Source: Defluviitaleaceae bacterium
Lineage (GTDB): Bacteria; Bacillota; Clostridia; Lachnospirales; WQUN01
NCBI GenBank assembly: GCA_009779755.1
Contig: WRDO01000011.1
Coordinates: 23,436 to 87,435 of the forward strand
DNA length: 64,000 nt
Reading direction: 5' to 3'
In this document: piece after piece, positions 23,723 through 32,883 of the stretch
Position numbering within the stretch: the first letter of the stretch is position 1
How the letters are laid out: every line of letters starts with the position of its first letter
Position numbers and translations under genes: made by a program
The notes under the pieces: generated by a model
What the model saw: the letters and a program-made list of their open reading frames with translations, nothing else
The model's database searches: none
Told to the model about the DNA's origin: nothing

Positions 23723-24493
23723 ATGATTATCGCCGAACGCTTGCGCCTGTTGCGGCGGGAAAAGAGTCTGAGCAAGCGGGAATTGGTTAACATGCTCCCG
23801 TTAAACTATAGTACGTATGCCAATTACGAATCGGGCTTTCGGGAGCCCAACTCCGATGTGTTGCAAATGCTTTCGCGGCATTTCGGGGTGAGCATCGATT
23901 TTATCATCGGCGCGACGGAAAACAGGATGCGGGCCGACGAAGTGGCGGTGCTGACGGACGCCGAACATAAACACATCATGCAATACAGGACGTTGGACAC
24001 GCACGGGCGTGACTTGGTGGATGTCGTAATGCAGAAGGAAACGGAGCGGGTCAGCTTGCCCAATACGCAGAATGTGGTGGGCGGGCGACAAGTGGTGGAC
24101 AACAGGGTCACGCTTCGGGTCTATCAGCAGAAGGCCTCCGCGGGGTTGGGCAGTTATTTGGGCGAAGAGAGCGACAGGGATTATGAACTGATGCGCTTTG
24201 CGGCTACGCCGGTGAGCGAGAAAGCGGACTTCTGCGTCAAGATTAAAGGCGACAGTATGGAACCGAAGATCGCCGATGAGGATATCGTGTTCGTAAAGGC
24301 CGTACCCAAGGTGGATGCCGACAATGTGGGTATCTTCGTATACGAAGGGGAATCCTATTGCAAACGGCTGCGGATCGACCATAAAAAAGGAGCGATCCTG
24401 TTGGAATCGCTCAATAAAGCGTATGCGCCGAAGCAAATCGCAAACCCCGAGCAGTTACGCACGGTGGGTTTGGTTATCGGGATTGCGGAGTAG
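23723..24493 (+). CDS. LexA/CI-like repressor: XRE HTH plus S24 peptidase domain
   Basis: A 256-residue protein. Residues 1-65 are an XRE HTH (LRLLRREKSLSKRELVNML, YSTYANYESGFREPN); residues about 130-256 are an S24 self-cleaving domain with an Ala-Gly in QQKASAGLG as a plausible cleavage site, the catalytic Ser in GDSMEPKI and a Lys in the following YCKRLRI segment. Phage CI and LexA-type repressors with this layout self-cleave on RecA filament contact. ATG 23723 follows GGAGGG. It is divergent from the peptide gene and its 3' end overlaps helD by 20 bp tail-to-tail. No prophage genes are near, so it is a stand-alone stress repressor with unknown targets. Confidence 0.85.
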   Translation: MIIAERLRLLRREKSLSKRELVNMLPLNYSTYANYESGFREPNSDVLQMLSRHFGVSIDFIIGATENRMRADEVAVLTDAEHKHIMQYRTLDTHGRDLVDVVMQKETERVSLPNTQNVVGGRQVVDNRVTLRVYQQKASAGLGSYLGEESDRDYELMRFAATPVSEKADFCVKIKGDSMEPKIADEDIVFVKAVPKVDADNVGIFVYEGESYCKRLRIDHKKGAILLESLNKAYAPKQIANPEQLRTVGLVIGIAE

Positions 24494-26636
24494 CGATCAG
24501 ATATAACCGGTGTAATGCGCGGGTGCAAATAAGGTAAAACAGCTTGCCGCCGATACGTCCGTATTCCGGGCAGATAACGGCGTCAAATTCCAAACCCTTG
24601 GCGAAAGGTACGGCCATCACCATGGTGCCGGGGGCAAAACGGCTTTCACTTGTATTAATCAGCTTAACTTCGGTGCGATTCGCATCGGAGTTATTTTTTA
24701 TCAGTTGGGTGTGGAACGCGCAGGCGTTTTTTGTGTCGGAAAGGAGGATGCCGACGGTTTTGTATTCCTTGGGGAGCCGCGCGAGGATGTCGAAAACAGC
24801 GGCGTAAGGGTCGGACGTTTCGATGATTTCGGGTGCGTCACCGTGGCGCATATATAATGAGGAATCGGCGTCGGCTTCGGATTGGGTGTGCAATATACCT
24901 TGGGCGAAACGGTTGATTTCGTAGGTTGAACGGTAGCTCTTGGACAGGGGGATGACTTGCGCGTGGGGGTATATCGCCGTGATATGCCCGCGGTCGTGCA
25001 GGTTGATGTCGGGGTACAGCGCTTGGTTGGTGTCGGCTAAAATAGTGAAGTGGCTGGCGGGATATAATTTTTGCAGGATACGGTGCTGCAAGGGGGCGCA
25101 ATCCTGCGCTTCGTCCAGCAGGATATGCTTGACGGATTTGTCCGCAGCGACGCGCCCGGTAAGGATCGATACATAAAGCAACGCCAACGCGTCTTCGTAG
25201 TGCAGGGTTTCCCGCTTTAACGATTCGTGGATATAACGCGAAGGGAGCGAACCCCAGCTTTTTAACGCCCGTTCGTAGAGCTTTTGCGGCTTGGGGGACA
25301 GGCGTTGGCGCAGGTCGGTGATGACGATGAGTTTTTCCTCCTCGTATTTTTGCCGCGCTTCCTCGTCGGTCAGGTTGTCGTCCGCGATGGATTCGAACAA
25401 CGCGGTGACGGCTTTCCTGTTGGCCTTATAATATTCCGCGAAGCATTGCTGTACATAGTCGAGTACGCGGGTGGTTTTGGTTGACAGCATGGAGGCGCTG
25501 GTCCTGTCCGAATAAAGGGCGGCGAGGCGGTTCTTGTCACAAATCTTGTCGCGGTAGAAGTACACGTCCTCGGCAAAGGAAGGGGCGTGGTTGCGTACCG
25601 TTTCCTCCAAGTGGTCGAGGAAGGCGGGGGAATATTTTTGCGTGAGGCAAAAGCGGCGGTCGTCCCGCGGGTTGGCATTCCCCGACGGATCGGAACAGGA
25701 AAGGTAGTCGATCAATTCATACCCGTCCGTAAAGGGCCGCGAGGAATGCGTGCGGATCAGCTCCGCGAAGTCCAAGTGCTGTACGTCGTCTTCCCCCAAG
25801 TCGGGGATGATGCCTTCGATGTAGGAAGCGAAGATCGGGCTGGGGGAAAAGATGCGCAAACGTCCGGAGGATAACGACGAGCGGTGGCGGTATAAAAGAT
25901 ACGCCAAGCGGTGCAGACCCACGGAGGTTTTCCCGCTGCCCGCCGGGCCGAATACGATGACCGAATCGGCCTCCGAACGGATGGCCTTATTCTGCTCGCT
26001 CTGTATGGAATGGATGATCGTCTTGATTTTCGCGTCGCTTACCTTGGAAAGCTCCTTGCGCAGGATGTCGTCCTCCACGGCAAGGTCGGAATCGAAGAAA
26101 TAGAGGAGTTCTCCTTTTTCGATTTGGTAATGACGCTTTAATATGATTTCCCCGTTGATCGTCGGATTTTCCTTAACGGGTACGGCAAAGGACGCTTGCC
26201 CCACCCCGTAATCGTAATACAGGGACGAAATGGGCGCGCGCCAATCGTAGATATGGAAGGTTTGCGTTTGCTCGTCAAAGAGGGAATGGCGGCCGATGTA
26301 GATTTCCTCGCGGTCGTCGTAGCCGCGTTCGATGAAGTCCAACCGCGCGAAGTAGGGCGTACCCATGATGCGCGTAAGGCGCGCGAGCTCCTTGGAGGTT
26401 TCCGAATAAGCGGATTCGGTAGCGGCTACTTCCTGCGCATACATCGTCAGCGTGACCACATCGTCGAAATCACGGATGATGCCCGTGGCTTTGGACATTT
26501 GGCGCCGGGCTTCCAATACCCCTTCGCGGCGCGCGCGCAGTCCTTCGGTATTTTTGTTGATTTGACTAAGGATCGCGTCACGTACGACGGAAATTTTCCG
26601 CTCTTCATATTCGCGTATCTGCGTTACCTGTGACAT
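24474..26636 (-). CDS. helD: HelD-type RNA polymerase recycling helicase
   Basis: A 720-residue UvrD-like SF1 ATPase. HelD binds RNA polymerase and removes it from DNA. The N-terminal about 110 residues are charged and coiled-coil-like, then come ARLDFIERGYDDREEIYIGRHS and DWRAPISSLYYDY typical of HelD, Walker A GPAGSGKTS (about residue 230), LLDEAQDCAP, and the C-terminal helicase part PLSKSYRST and FAKGLEFDAVI. The frame opens at 26753, but ATG 26636 with GGAGGCAAC upstream is the better start. Divergent from the FliD-like gene. Confidence 0.9.
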   Translation of the reverse strand: MSQVTQIREYEERKISVVRDAILSQINKNTEGLRARREGVLEARRQMSKATGIIRDFDDVVTLTMYAQEVAATESAYSETSKELARLTRIMGTPYFARLDFIERGYDDREEIYIGRHSLFDEQTQTFHIYDWRAPISSLYYDYGVGQASFAVPVKENPTINGEIILKRHYQIEKGELLYFFDSDLAVEDDILRKELSKVSDAKIKTIIHSIQSEQNKAIRSEADSVIVFGPAGSGKTSVGLHRLAYLLYRHRSSLSSGRLRIFSPSPIFASYIEGIIPDLGEDDVQHLDFAELIRTHSSRPFTDGYELIDYLSCSDPSGNANPRDDRRFCLTQKYSPAFLDHLEETVRNHAPSFAEDVYFYRDKICDKNRLAALYSDRTSASMLSTKTTRVLDYVQQCFAEYYKANRKAVTALFESIADDNLTDEEARQKYEEEKLIVITDLRQRLSPKPQKLYERALKSWGSLPSRYIHESLKRETLHYEDALALLYVSILTGRVAADKSVKHILLDEAQDCAPLQHRILQKLYPASHFTILADTNQALYPDINLHDRGHITAIYPHAQVIPLSKSYRSTYEINRFAQGILHTQSEADADSSLYMRHGDAPEIIETSDPYAAVFDILARLPKEYKTVGILLSDTKNACAFHTQLIKNNSDANRTEVKLINTSESRFAPGTMVMAVPFAKGLEFDAVICPEYGRIGGKLFYLICTRALHRLYLIATPQSR

Positions 26637-26667
26637 GTTGCCTCCATTTGCGTAATCGGTAATGGGA

Positions 26668-26696
26668 TTGCGCGGACTTCCCCGTGAATATATAAT
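26668..26696 (+). promoter_or_regulatory. Sigma-A promoter for the FliD-like gene
   Basis: TTGCGC (26668-26673), 17-nt spacer, TATAAT (26691-26696). The leader to ATG 26767 is about 65 nt. Confidence 0.75.
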
Positions 26697-26766
26697 AGTA
26701 TTGTAATATTTCCCCCGTATTATGTCGATACAGGGCCGGAGGGGTATGCTCACAGGAGGGTTGTAT

Positions 26767-27483
26767 ATGTTAACGAGCGTTTTTTATTACAACCTCTACA
26801 AGCCCTATATCATCGGCAATGCGAACGGGCGCGGGGACAATTTCGCCCCGCGGCGCAACCGTATCGCGGATAAGCGCGAAACCCCCGAAACATCGGGGCC
26901 GGTCTTTGTGTTGAACAAATCGCTCAAAAACGATATGGTCAACTACGCGCGTTCCGTCTCGCACGGTGTGGTGGACTTACGCGCCGCCACGTACCGTACC
27001 GCCAGCGATATGTTGGGTTTTAACCGTTCCGCCCACCAAAACGGGTGGGACTTTGCCGTGGGCACGCTGGTGAATGACCTTTCGGCCTTCGCCGACCATT
27101 ACAATCGGAGCGCGGGTTTTATGCAAACCCAAGACCACAGTACGGGTCTCCGCGCCTTCTCCTACGAAATTACGGATAATATATTCTATAACCGCGGCCG
27201 CTTGGAAATGCTTGGCTTCAACCTTTCCGAAGAGGGGCACATCGCATTCGATTCCGATTTTGTGCGCAACATGTCCTTCGAAGAGATAAACGTCGCCATC
27301 GGTGAAAACATCGAAATCTTTTCCGGTCTTCAATCCTTCACCCAACAGCTCCTGACCGAACCGCTCGTGGAGCATATGCGCTTCCGCGGTTTAAGCTACC
27401 ATTACAACTACCAGCGCGGGCAAATGGAGACGGACGGGTTCGGGTTGCTGGAAATGGGTTTGCTGGTGGACAGAACCGTATAG
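26767..27483 (+). CDS. Uncharacterised protein with FliD-like helical C-terminus
   Basis: A 238-residue protein, no signal peptide or TM. It is not firmly recognised. The part LVNDLSAFADHYNRSAGF ... LEMLGFNLSEEGHIAFDSDFV ... IFSGLQSFTQQLL resembles the coiled C-terminal half of flagellar hook-associated protein 2 (FliD), where a short helix pair is followed by 'the G-x-x-x-x-G-x-L-x-F-D' turn. The N-terminal 70 residues are basic and look disordered. GGAGGG precedes ATG 26767. No flagellar genes are in the window, so this may be an orphan filament-like protein or an unrelated helical protein. It ends 7 bp before ttcA (convergent). Confidence 0.7.
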   Translation: MLTSVFYYNLYKPYIIGNANGRGDNFAPRRNRIADKRETPETSGPVFVLNKSLKNDMVNYARSVSHGVVDLRAATYRTASDMLGFNRSAHQNGWDFAVGTLVNDLSAFADHYNRSAGFMQTQDHSTGLRAFSYEITDNIFYNRGRLEMLGFNLSEEGHIAFDSDFVRNMSFEEINVAIGENIEIFSGLQSFTQQLLTEPLVEHMRFRGLSYHYNYQRGQMETDGFGLLEMGLLVDRTV

Positions 27484-27490
27484 GAACGGT

Positions 27491-28300
27491 TTAATAATTA
27501 TCCAAAAAATTATATGTATGGCCGTTGTTTTTATACCCGACAATCGTTTCCAAATTTACGCGGTGCGTACTTTGGAATACGCGCTCTTCAATGTGGGGGT
27601 TGTCGCGTTTTAACGTTTTGATAAGCTCCTTCACGTTTTGCCTGCGCCCAACCGTTTCGGTTTGGGCGTTTTTTTCCGCCAAGGGGCAGGCGCACGCGGA
27701 AAAACGCAGGCCGTTGTGCTTTACCCACGCGAGGATAGCGTCCTCGTGTACGCGGTACAGGGGGCGGATGAGCTCCATCCCGGGGTAATTGCGGCTGCGG
27801 AGCTTGGGCATCATGGTTTCGAAGGTGCCGCCGTAGAGAACGTTCATTAATATCGTCTCCACCACGTCGGAGAAATGATGGCCCAACGCGATTTTATTGC
27901 AACCGATTTTTTGCGCATGGGCGTACAGGTGGCCGCGGCGCATCCGCGCGCACAAATAACAGGGGCAACGTTCGGCCTTGTTAACGACATCGAAGATATT
28001 CGTATCGAAAAAAGTGATCGGGAAGTCCAGCGTTTTTGCGTTGGCTTCGATTTCGTTGCGGACAGACGGGCCAAAACCCGGGTCCATGGTGACGAACGTC
28101 AAGTTGAAGGGGAAATCGCTGCGGCGGTGCAACAATCGCAACAGCTTCGCCAGCAGCATGGAGTCCTTTCCGCCGGAAACACACACGGCGATATGGTCAT
28201 CGGGCTGTATCAAGGCATATCGCTTGATGCTTTCGATGAAGGGACGCCATACCGTGCGGCGGAATTTTTTTGAAATGCTGTATTCCGTGTTCGGGTCCAT
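27491..28300 (-). CDS. ttcA: TtcA-type tRNA 2-thiocytidine biosynthesis protein
   Basis: A 269-residue PP-loop ATPase of the TtcA/TtuA group that thiolates tRNA. PP-loop VSGGKDSM near residue 40; CPCYLCARMRRG carries the Cys pair expected to hold an iron-sulfur cluster; GHHFSDVVETILMN is the conserved downstream block; a further Cys pair is CACPLAEKN. Start ATG 28300 follows AAAGGA; the longer frame is unlikely. Divergent from the UvrD-like gene with 66 bp between. The precise tRNA position modified is inferred from family only. Confidence 0.85.
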   Translation of the reverse strand: MDPNTEYSISKKFRRTVWRPFIESIKRYALIQPDDHIAVCVSGGKDSMLLAKLLRLLHRRSDFPFNLTFVTMDPGFGPSVRNEIEANAKTLDFPITFFDTNIFDVVNKAERCPCYLCARMRRGHLYAHAQKIGCNKIALGHHFSDVVETILMNVLYGGTFETMMPKLRSRNYPGMELIRPLYRVHEDAILAWVKHNGLRFSACACPLAEKNAQTETVGRRQNVKELIKTLKRDNPHIEERVFQSTHRVNLETIVGYKNNGHTYNFLDNY

Positions 28301-28366
28301 GATGGGATGTCCTTTATATTTGATAAGGGTGTTTATTATATCAAAAAAATATGGCAAAATTACGTT

Positions 28367-30196
28367 ATGTATACCTTAAATGAAAACCAACGCGTCGCCG
28401 CCGCCCACATTGATGGGCCTATGATGGTGTTGGCGGGCCCCGGCAGCGGTAAGACAGCGGTTATCGTTTCACGGGCGGCGCATTTGGTAGTGGAACGGAA
28501 TATTCCCGCGCATAGGATATTGGTCATCGCTTATTCACGCGCCGCCGCACAAGAGATGAAGAAACGGTTCGCGTCCCTTTTTAACCACGGCGAGGTACCC
28601 TCCGTTACGTTCGGAACGTTCCATTCGGTGTTTTTCCGTATTCTGACCGCTTATGTTAAGTCGGAAGTCGGTATCGTCAACGACGGCGAACGCAGGAACG
28701 TGGTGCGTACGTACCTTGCGGAGCTCGGTTACGACGCCGACGAGGAATTGCTTTCGTCATTGCTTACCGAAATGTCATTGGTGCGCAACGAGCTGCACGA
28801 CATGGCGCATTACCATGCCGTCACCATAGGGGACGCGGATTTTAAGCGGGCGGGTGCGCATTACGAAGCGTATAAAAAGGAAAACGGGAAAATTGACTTC
28901 GACGACATGCTCTGCCTTACGTATGAGTTGTTGCAAACCCACCCGAAGGCCCTGCAGGATTGGCGCAAACGCTTTACATATATTATGATTGATGAGTTTC
29001 AGGATATTAACCGCGTGCAATATGAAGCGATCCGTTTGCTTGCCGCTCCCGCGGACAACCTGTTTATTGTAGGGGACGACGACCAGAGTATTTACCGTTT
29101 CCGCGGGTCAAGGCCGGAATTTTTATTAAACTTCCCGCAGGATTACCCCGGGGTTAATCGGGTGACGTTGGAAGTGAACCATCGTTCGACGGAGCCGATC
29201 ATCAAGTTTGCCAACGCTGTCATCGCCGAAAATAAACATCGCTATCCCAAGGGAATCGTGGGGACTGACCAAAACGGACCTTTACCCGTCTTGTTAAAAG
29301 CGGAGGACCAAAACACAGAAGCCATGCGTATCGGTGAACGCATACGGTTTATGCAAAAAAAAGGCACCGACCTCGACGAAATCGCCGTGGCCTTTCGCTT
29401 AAACACGCAGGCGCGGGCGTTCGCCGACGCTTTTTTAAACCTAAACATCCCGTACCGCGCCCGTGACGAAATGCCCGTGATCTATGAACATTGGATCGCG
29501 GAGGATATATTCGCTTACTTACGGTTGGGTATGGATTTGAACACGGACGGCTTTAACCCCGATGCCGCACGCGTCGCAAACAAGCCGTACCGTTTTATCA
29601 ACAAGGCTTTTTTGGAAGGCTTGGAAAAAAAGGGGAAGAACCTCTTCACCGCGTACACACGCGACCGAAGCCTTCATATCGCCCAAAAAACCCGATTGGA
29701 AGAGCTCCATACGGATATCAAAACCCTGCGCGGGAAAAAAACCGTTGACGCAATCCGCTTTATTCGGCAAAAAATAGGGTATAATGCCCATATCATCGAC
29801 CATTGCGCGTATCGGAAGCTGGACCCGGCGGGGCTCGTCGAACTGGCGGACGAATTGCAGGAAGCCGCGAAGGCGTACCCCGAACCGTCGCAATTCCTTG
29901 ATCACGCGCGGAACAGCATCACAGCGAAGGCCGTCGATGCTCCCTCGGGCCCGTGCGTTACGCTGACTACGCTGCACAGCGCGAAGGGGTTGGAATTCGA
30001 GCGGGTTTTTATCGCGGGTGTGGTGGAGGACGTACTGCCGCACGCCCGTTCCAAAACCGCGGCGGAAATCGAGGAGGAACGACGCTTGTTGTACGTGGGG
30101 ATTACCCGCGCCAAGCGCGAATTGTTCCTATCTGTGGTAAAATCACGTTACGATAGGGTAGCGGAACCTTCACGGTTTATCAAACATCTGATGTAG
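28367..30196 (+). CDS. UvrD/PcrA/Rep-like DNA helicase (short)
   Basis: A 609-residue SF1A helicase. Motifs in order: Q-motif LNENQRVAAAH, I GPGSGKT, Ia, II MIDEFQDINR, III GDDDQSIYRFRG, IV EVNHRSTEPI, V TTLHSAKGLEFERVF, VI YVGITRAKREL. It is shorter than PcrA (about 720-750) and lacks the C-terminal Tudor-like tail; the 2A/2B part is small. ATG 28367 has no strong ribosome binding site. First gene of a plus-strand operon with a 35-residue membrane peptide, a large membrane protein, a YhhN-like protein and a DUF1836 regulator. Role in repair or replication restart is inferred. Confidence 0.9.
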   Translation: MYTLNENQRVAAAHIDGPMMVLAGPGSGKTAVIVSRAAHLVVERNIPAHRILVIAYSRAAAQEMKKRFASLFNHGEVPSVTFGTFHSVFFRILTAYVKSEVGIVNDGERRNVVRTYLAELGYDADEELLSSLLTEMSLVRNELHDMAHYHAVTIGDADFKRAGAHYEAYKKENGKIDFDDMLCLTYELLQTHPKALQDWRKRFTYIMIDEFQDINRVQYEAIRLLAAPADNLFIVGDDDQSIYRFRGSRPEFLLNFPQDYPGVNRVTLEVNHRSTEPIIKFANAVIAENKHRYPKGIVGTDQNGPLPVLLKAEDQNTEAMRIGERIRFMQKKGTDLDEIAVAFRLNTQARAFADAFLNLNIPYRARDEMPVIYEHWIAEDIFAYLRLGMDLNTDGFNPDAARVANKPYRFINKAFLEGLEKKGKNLFTAYTRDRSLHIAQKTRLEELHTDIKTLRGKKTVDAIRFIRQKIGYNAHIIDHCAYRKLDPAGLVELADELQEAAKAYPEPSQFLDHARNSITAKAVDAPSGPCVTLTTLHSAKGLEFERVFIAGVVEDVLPHARSKTAAEIEEERRLLYVGITRAKRELFLSVVKSRYDRVAEPSRFIKHLM

Positions 30197-30212
30197 AAGG
30201 GGGTCGGACAGT

Positions 30213-30320
30213 GTGAAAAAATTTTTCAGAAAACATAAGCAAAAGGTCGTGTTGATTATCGCGGTGCTCATCATCGCCGCGATGGTTTTGGGCTCGCTTG
30301 CCGGGTTCTTTTTCGGTTAG
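30213..30320 (+). CDS. 35-residue single-span membrane microprotein
   Basis: GTG 30213 starts a 35-residue peptide after AAGGGGG. It has a strongly basic N-terminus (KKFFRKHKQK) and one hydrophobic helix (VVLIIAVLIIAAMVLGSLAGFFF), then the stop, 12 bp before the next ATG. Tight spacing in the operon supports translation. Similar short basic-plus-helix peptides occur in clostridial genomes, but none is recognised by name. It could be a membrane subunit for the large protein encoded next. Confidence 0.6.
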   Translation: MKKFFRKHKQKVVLIIAVLIIAAMVLGSLAGFFFG

Positions 30321-30332
30321 GGGATAAGGTCC

Positions 30333-32273
30333 ATGGACGAATTTGATGAGATGATGAAATCGCTGGGTATCAACGGTTCGCAGGAGGAAGAGGAACCGTC
30401 GCCGCCGCGCGCCGCCGAGGAAACTTTCGAAGAGGATTTAAAACAAGCCGAAGACAACGAGTTGGACGCGCAATTGGAAAGAATGATCAAGGCCGACCAA
30501 GACGCCAAGGACGAATACGAGCCGATGGACGTGGGGCCGCTGGTCAGCACGCGTTCCATCTACGACGCGGGCGGTATCATCGACGATACCGCACCGGGCG
30601 CGCTTGTGTATATGTCCGAGGAGGAAAGGGCTTCGGCGGGGAAAGTAAAGCGCGGCAAGCGTTCCTTACTGGCGGGGTTAACCGTACGCAGGCTGCTGAT
30701 GGTGGGTTTCTTTTTGCTGCTCATCTTTTGCGGGGTGGGGTATGCCGTGGTCCGTACCACCCGCGTAATCGCAGAGCAACGCGGGATCGTGGCGTCCATG
30801 GCGCATTTTACCCCCATATCGTTGTCCCAAGACGTACCGAACAACGCCAATTTCGTCATGATCAACGAAAAACATACCCTTGGCGGGCAAGGTTTTACGT
30901 TGTCGCGGTTAGCCCCGGGTTTGATGGGGACTTATCTTTACTTCGAGGAAACCTTCGATCCCGATGATTTTATCATCCTTCTGTACGACCAAGCGCGTAA
31001 CCTGTACGTACGCCAATCCTTTGATATCAACCACGACCCCGTGTTGGGTACGGTTCTGCGTTTTGACCCCCTGCGTTTCGACGTCGCTTTCCTAACCCTC
31101 CATATACAATACTTCGATACACGTGATTATGTCGAGTTCAACTATCGCATCATAGGCCCGATCACGTTCGGTTCACCCGTTTTTATCACCCAACCCGTTT
31201 CCCTGTTACCCGGGGGCGACCCGAACGACGGGCTTCGCATCAGCCACGCCGAATTCAGCAATATCGATTCGGTCATCCATTACAGCTTTACGGGCCAATT
31301 CGCCGGTGTGGGACTCCGCCAACGCGACGGTTCGAATAATACCTTCCTGCATATACGCGACAATTTCGGCGGGCCTGCGGTATTTACCGGCGGGCAATCG
31401 ACCGCGCATTTCCCGTCCCGCGACGCGTTTGTGGGCAGAGCGACTTTCGGGCCGGTGTTTAACTTGGACTCGCTGGTTAACCTGAGTTTCCGCGATTTAT
31501 ATTACGTATATCCTTATCCGCCCGTGGATATCCCCCTGCGCCACCTCAGCGGACGCGACCAAAGCAAGCCGCATACCCTTTATTTGGAACCCTTCCGATT
31601 GAACCTGGAGGCTATCGCCCAACAAGGGCATTTGCTCGTTATGGTCATGCACGGCACGGACGATAGGGGTTACCGCTTACCCACATTGGTCGAGGCGAGC
31701 TTGGAAATCGACCTCGGCCGCGGGAATACGCTCACCATACCCGCCGAACAGGTAAATGTGGCCCCCATCGGCACGGACATCGTGTTTAACCTGCGCCCGC
31801 ACGTCGAAACATTACAAAACGTACACATCGACAGATACACCCTGATACTCCATGCGGTGGAGTTCTCCGTGCCCGAAGTAAGCGTTACGCTCGATTTGGC
31901 TTATGCGGTAAACCAACCCGGCCTCCGAAGGGAAACGGCCGTGCACAATATCGAATCCGCTTTTATGTCGCGGTTGTCCTATATGTCGGGTGCGATCGCG
32001 TTCCGTTCGATTGTGGGGTTCGCTCCGGGGGTGTTAAACGACGAAGAGGCGATGGCCCCCTTCACGCCGCGTACGCTCAGCGAACGCCCGATGTACGGGG
32101 TTACGGTGGTGGCGGGGGATTTTATAGACAACTACACCTTTATGGCGGTGGTGGAGAGTGAATGGGCTGTGGGGCAGGGGCGTGATTTGCAATTCCTGCG
32201 TACCGTGCACCATGTTATCGCCGCCAGCCGCGGAGGGGTATGGTCGATCGTCAGTGACGAACGTATAAAATAG
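30333..32273 (+). CDS. Large single-pass membrane protein, function unknown
   Basis: A 646-residue protein. Residues 1-115 are acidic and cytosolic (DEEE- and E-rich), residues 121-140 form one TM helix (LLMVGFFLLLIFCGVGYAVV), and about 500 residues outside the membrane are predicted beta-rich with many Tyr/Phe/His and no obvious catalytic motif or repeats. ATG 30333 follows GGGATAAGG. Type II-like topology with a basic stretch (KVKRGKR) before the helix. The operon with a helicase and a microprotein gives no clear function. Not recognised as a known family. Confidence 0.75.
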   Translation: MDEFDEMMKSLGINGSQEEEEPSPPRAAEETFEEDLKQAEDNELDAQLERMIKADQDAKDEYEPMDVGPLVSTRSIYDAGGIIDDTAPGALVYMSEEERASAGKVKRGKRSLLAGLTVRRLLMVGFFLLLIFCGVGYAVVRTTRVIAEQRGIVASMAHFTPISLSQDVPNNANFVMINEKHTLGGQGFTLSRLAPGLMGTYLYFEETFDPDDFIILLYDQARNLYVRQSFDINHDPVLGTVLRFDPLRFDVAFLTLHIQYFDTRDYVEFNYRIIGPITFGSPVFITQPVSLLPGGDPNDGLRISHAEFSNIDSVIHYSFTGQFAGVGLRQRDGSNNTFLHIRDNFGGPAVFTGGQSTAHFPSRDAFVGRATFGPVFNLDSLVNLSFRDLYYVYPYPPVDIPLRHLSGRDQSKPHTLYLEPFRLNLEAIAQQGHLLVMVMHGTDDRGYRLPTLVEASLEIDLGRGNTLTIPAEQVNVAPIGTDIVFNLRPHVETLQNVHIDRYTLILHAVEFSVPEVSVTLDLAYAVNQPGLRRETAVHNIESAFMSRLSYMSGAIAFRSIVGFAPGVLNDEEAMAPFTPRTLSERPMYGVTVVAGDFIDNYTFMAVVESEWAVGQGRDLQFLRTVHHVIAASRGGVWSIVSDERIK

Positions 32274-32298
32274 AAAGCGGAAGCGAAAACTGAATGGG

Positions 32299-32883
32299 AT
32301 GGTTGAATACGTTCGATTTTCCTATTTAATCCTTTGCTTAACCGTTTCCTTGGGGTCATATCCCTTGTGCCGAAACAAGCGCGACTGGGCGTGGTTGGCG
32401 GGGGCCATGGCCTTTACCGTAACGGCGGATTTCTTTTTGGTGCTGCATGACGCGCATGTGCCGGGCGTCGCGGTGTTTTGCTTCGCGCATGTGTGTTATA
32501 TGATGCGGGCTTGCCCCCTTAACGGGAAGCGGATCGCATCCGTTTTCGTTACCGTGGCGTTGGCGGCGGCAATCACCGTATCCTTTAACGGGATTATCGT
32601 ACTCGCGGGTTTGTACGCTTTCCTGTTCGGGTTAAATATACGGTTGCATATCAAGCGCCGTAAAACCGTTCACAACGGCTTGTGGATCGTCGTCGCGTTG
32701 GTTTTGTTCGTTTTATGCGATTTAAGCGTGTTGTTGTATAATGTACCGCGTTATGCGGGGGGATGGCCGACGCTTGAAGGTATTTTCCCGTTGATATGGT
32801 TATTTTACGTCCCGTCGCAGGGATTGCTGGCGGTAAGCGCAATCGATTCCGAGCGTTTAAGAAGGAGCGAAATACATGGATAA
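32299..32883 (+). CDS. Multi-pass membrane protein, YhhN/lysoplasmalogenase-like
   Basis: A 194-residue protein with six to seven hydrophobic helices. TADFFLVLHDA followed by AVFCFAHVCYMMR resembles the D-x-x-L ... F-x-x-A-H-x-x-Y pattern of YhhN-family lysoplasmalogenases. A basic loop (HIKRRKT) separates the two halves. The start at 32299 has only a weak ribosome binding site; an alternative upstream start is possible. The 3' end overlaps the DUF1836 gene by 8 bp. Family assignment is tentative. Confidence 0.6.
   Translation: MVEYVRFSYLILCLTVSLGSYPLCRNKRDWAWLAGAMAFTVTADFFLVLHDAHVPGVAVFCFAHVCYMMRACPLNGKRIASVFVTVALAAAITVSFNGIIVLAGLYAFLFGLNIRLHIKRRKTVHNGLWIVVALVLFVLCDLSVLLYNVPRYAGGWPTLEGIFPLIWLFYVPSQGLLAVSAIDSERLRRSEIHG

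Noticed and set aside
23702..24493. Prophage around the S24 repressor
   Set aside because: No integrase, structural or lysis genes are nearby; the neighbours are a peptide gene and HelD.
26637..26753. N-terminal extension of HelD
   Set aside because: ATG 26636 has a strong GGAGG site, and the extension covers the divergent promoter region.
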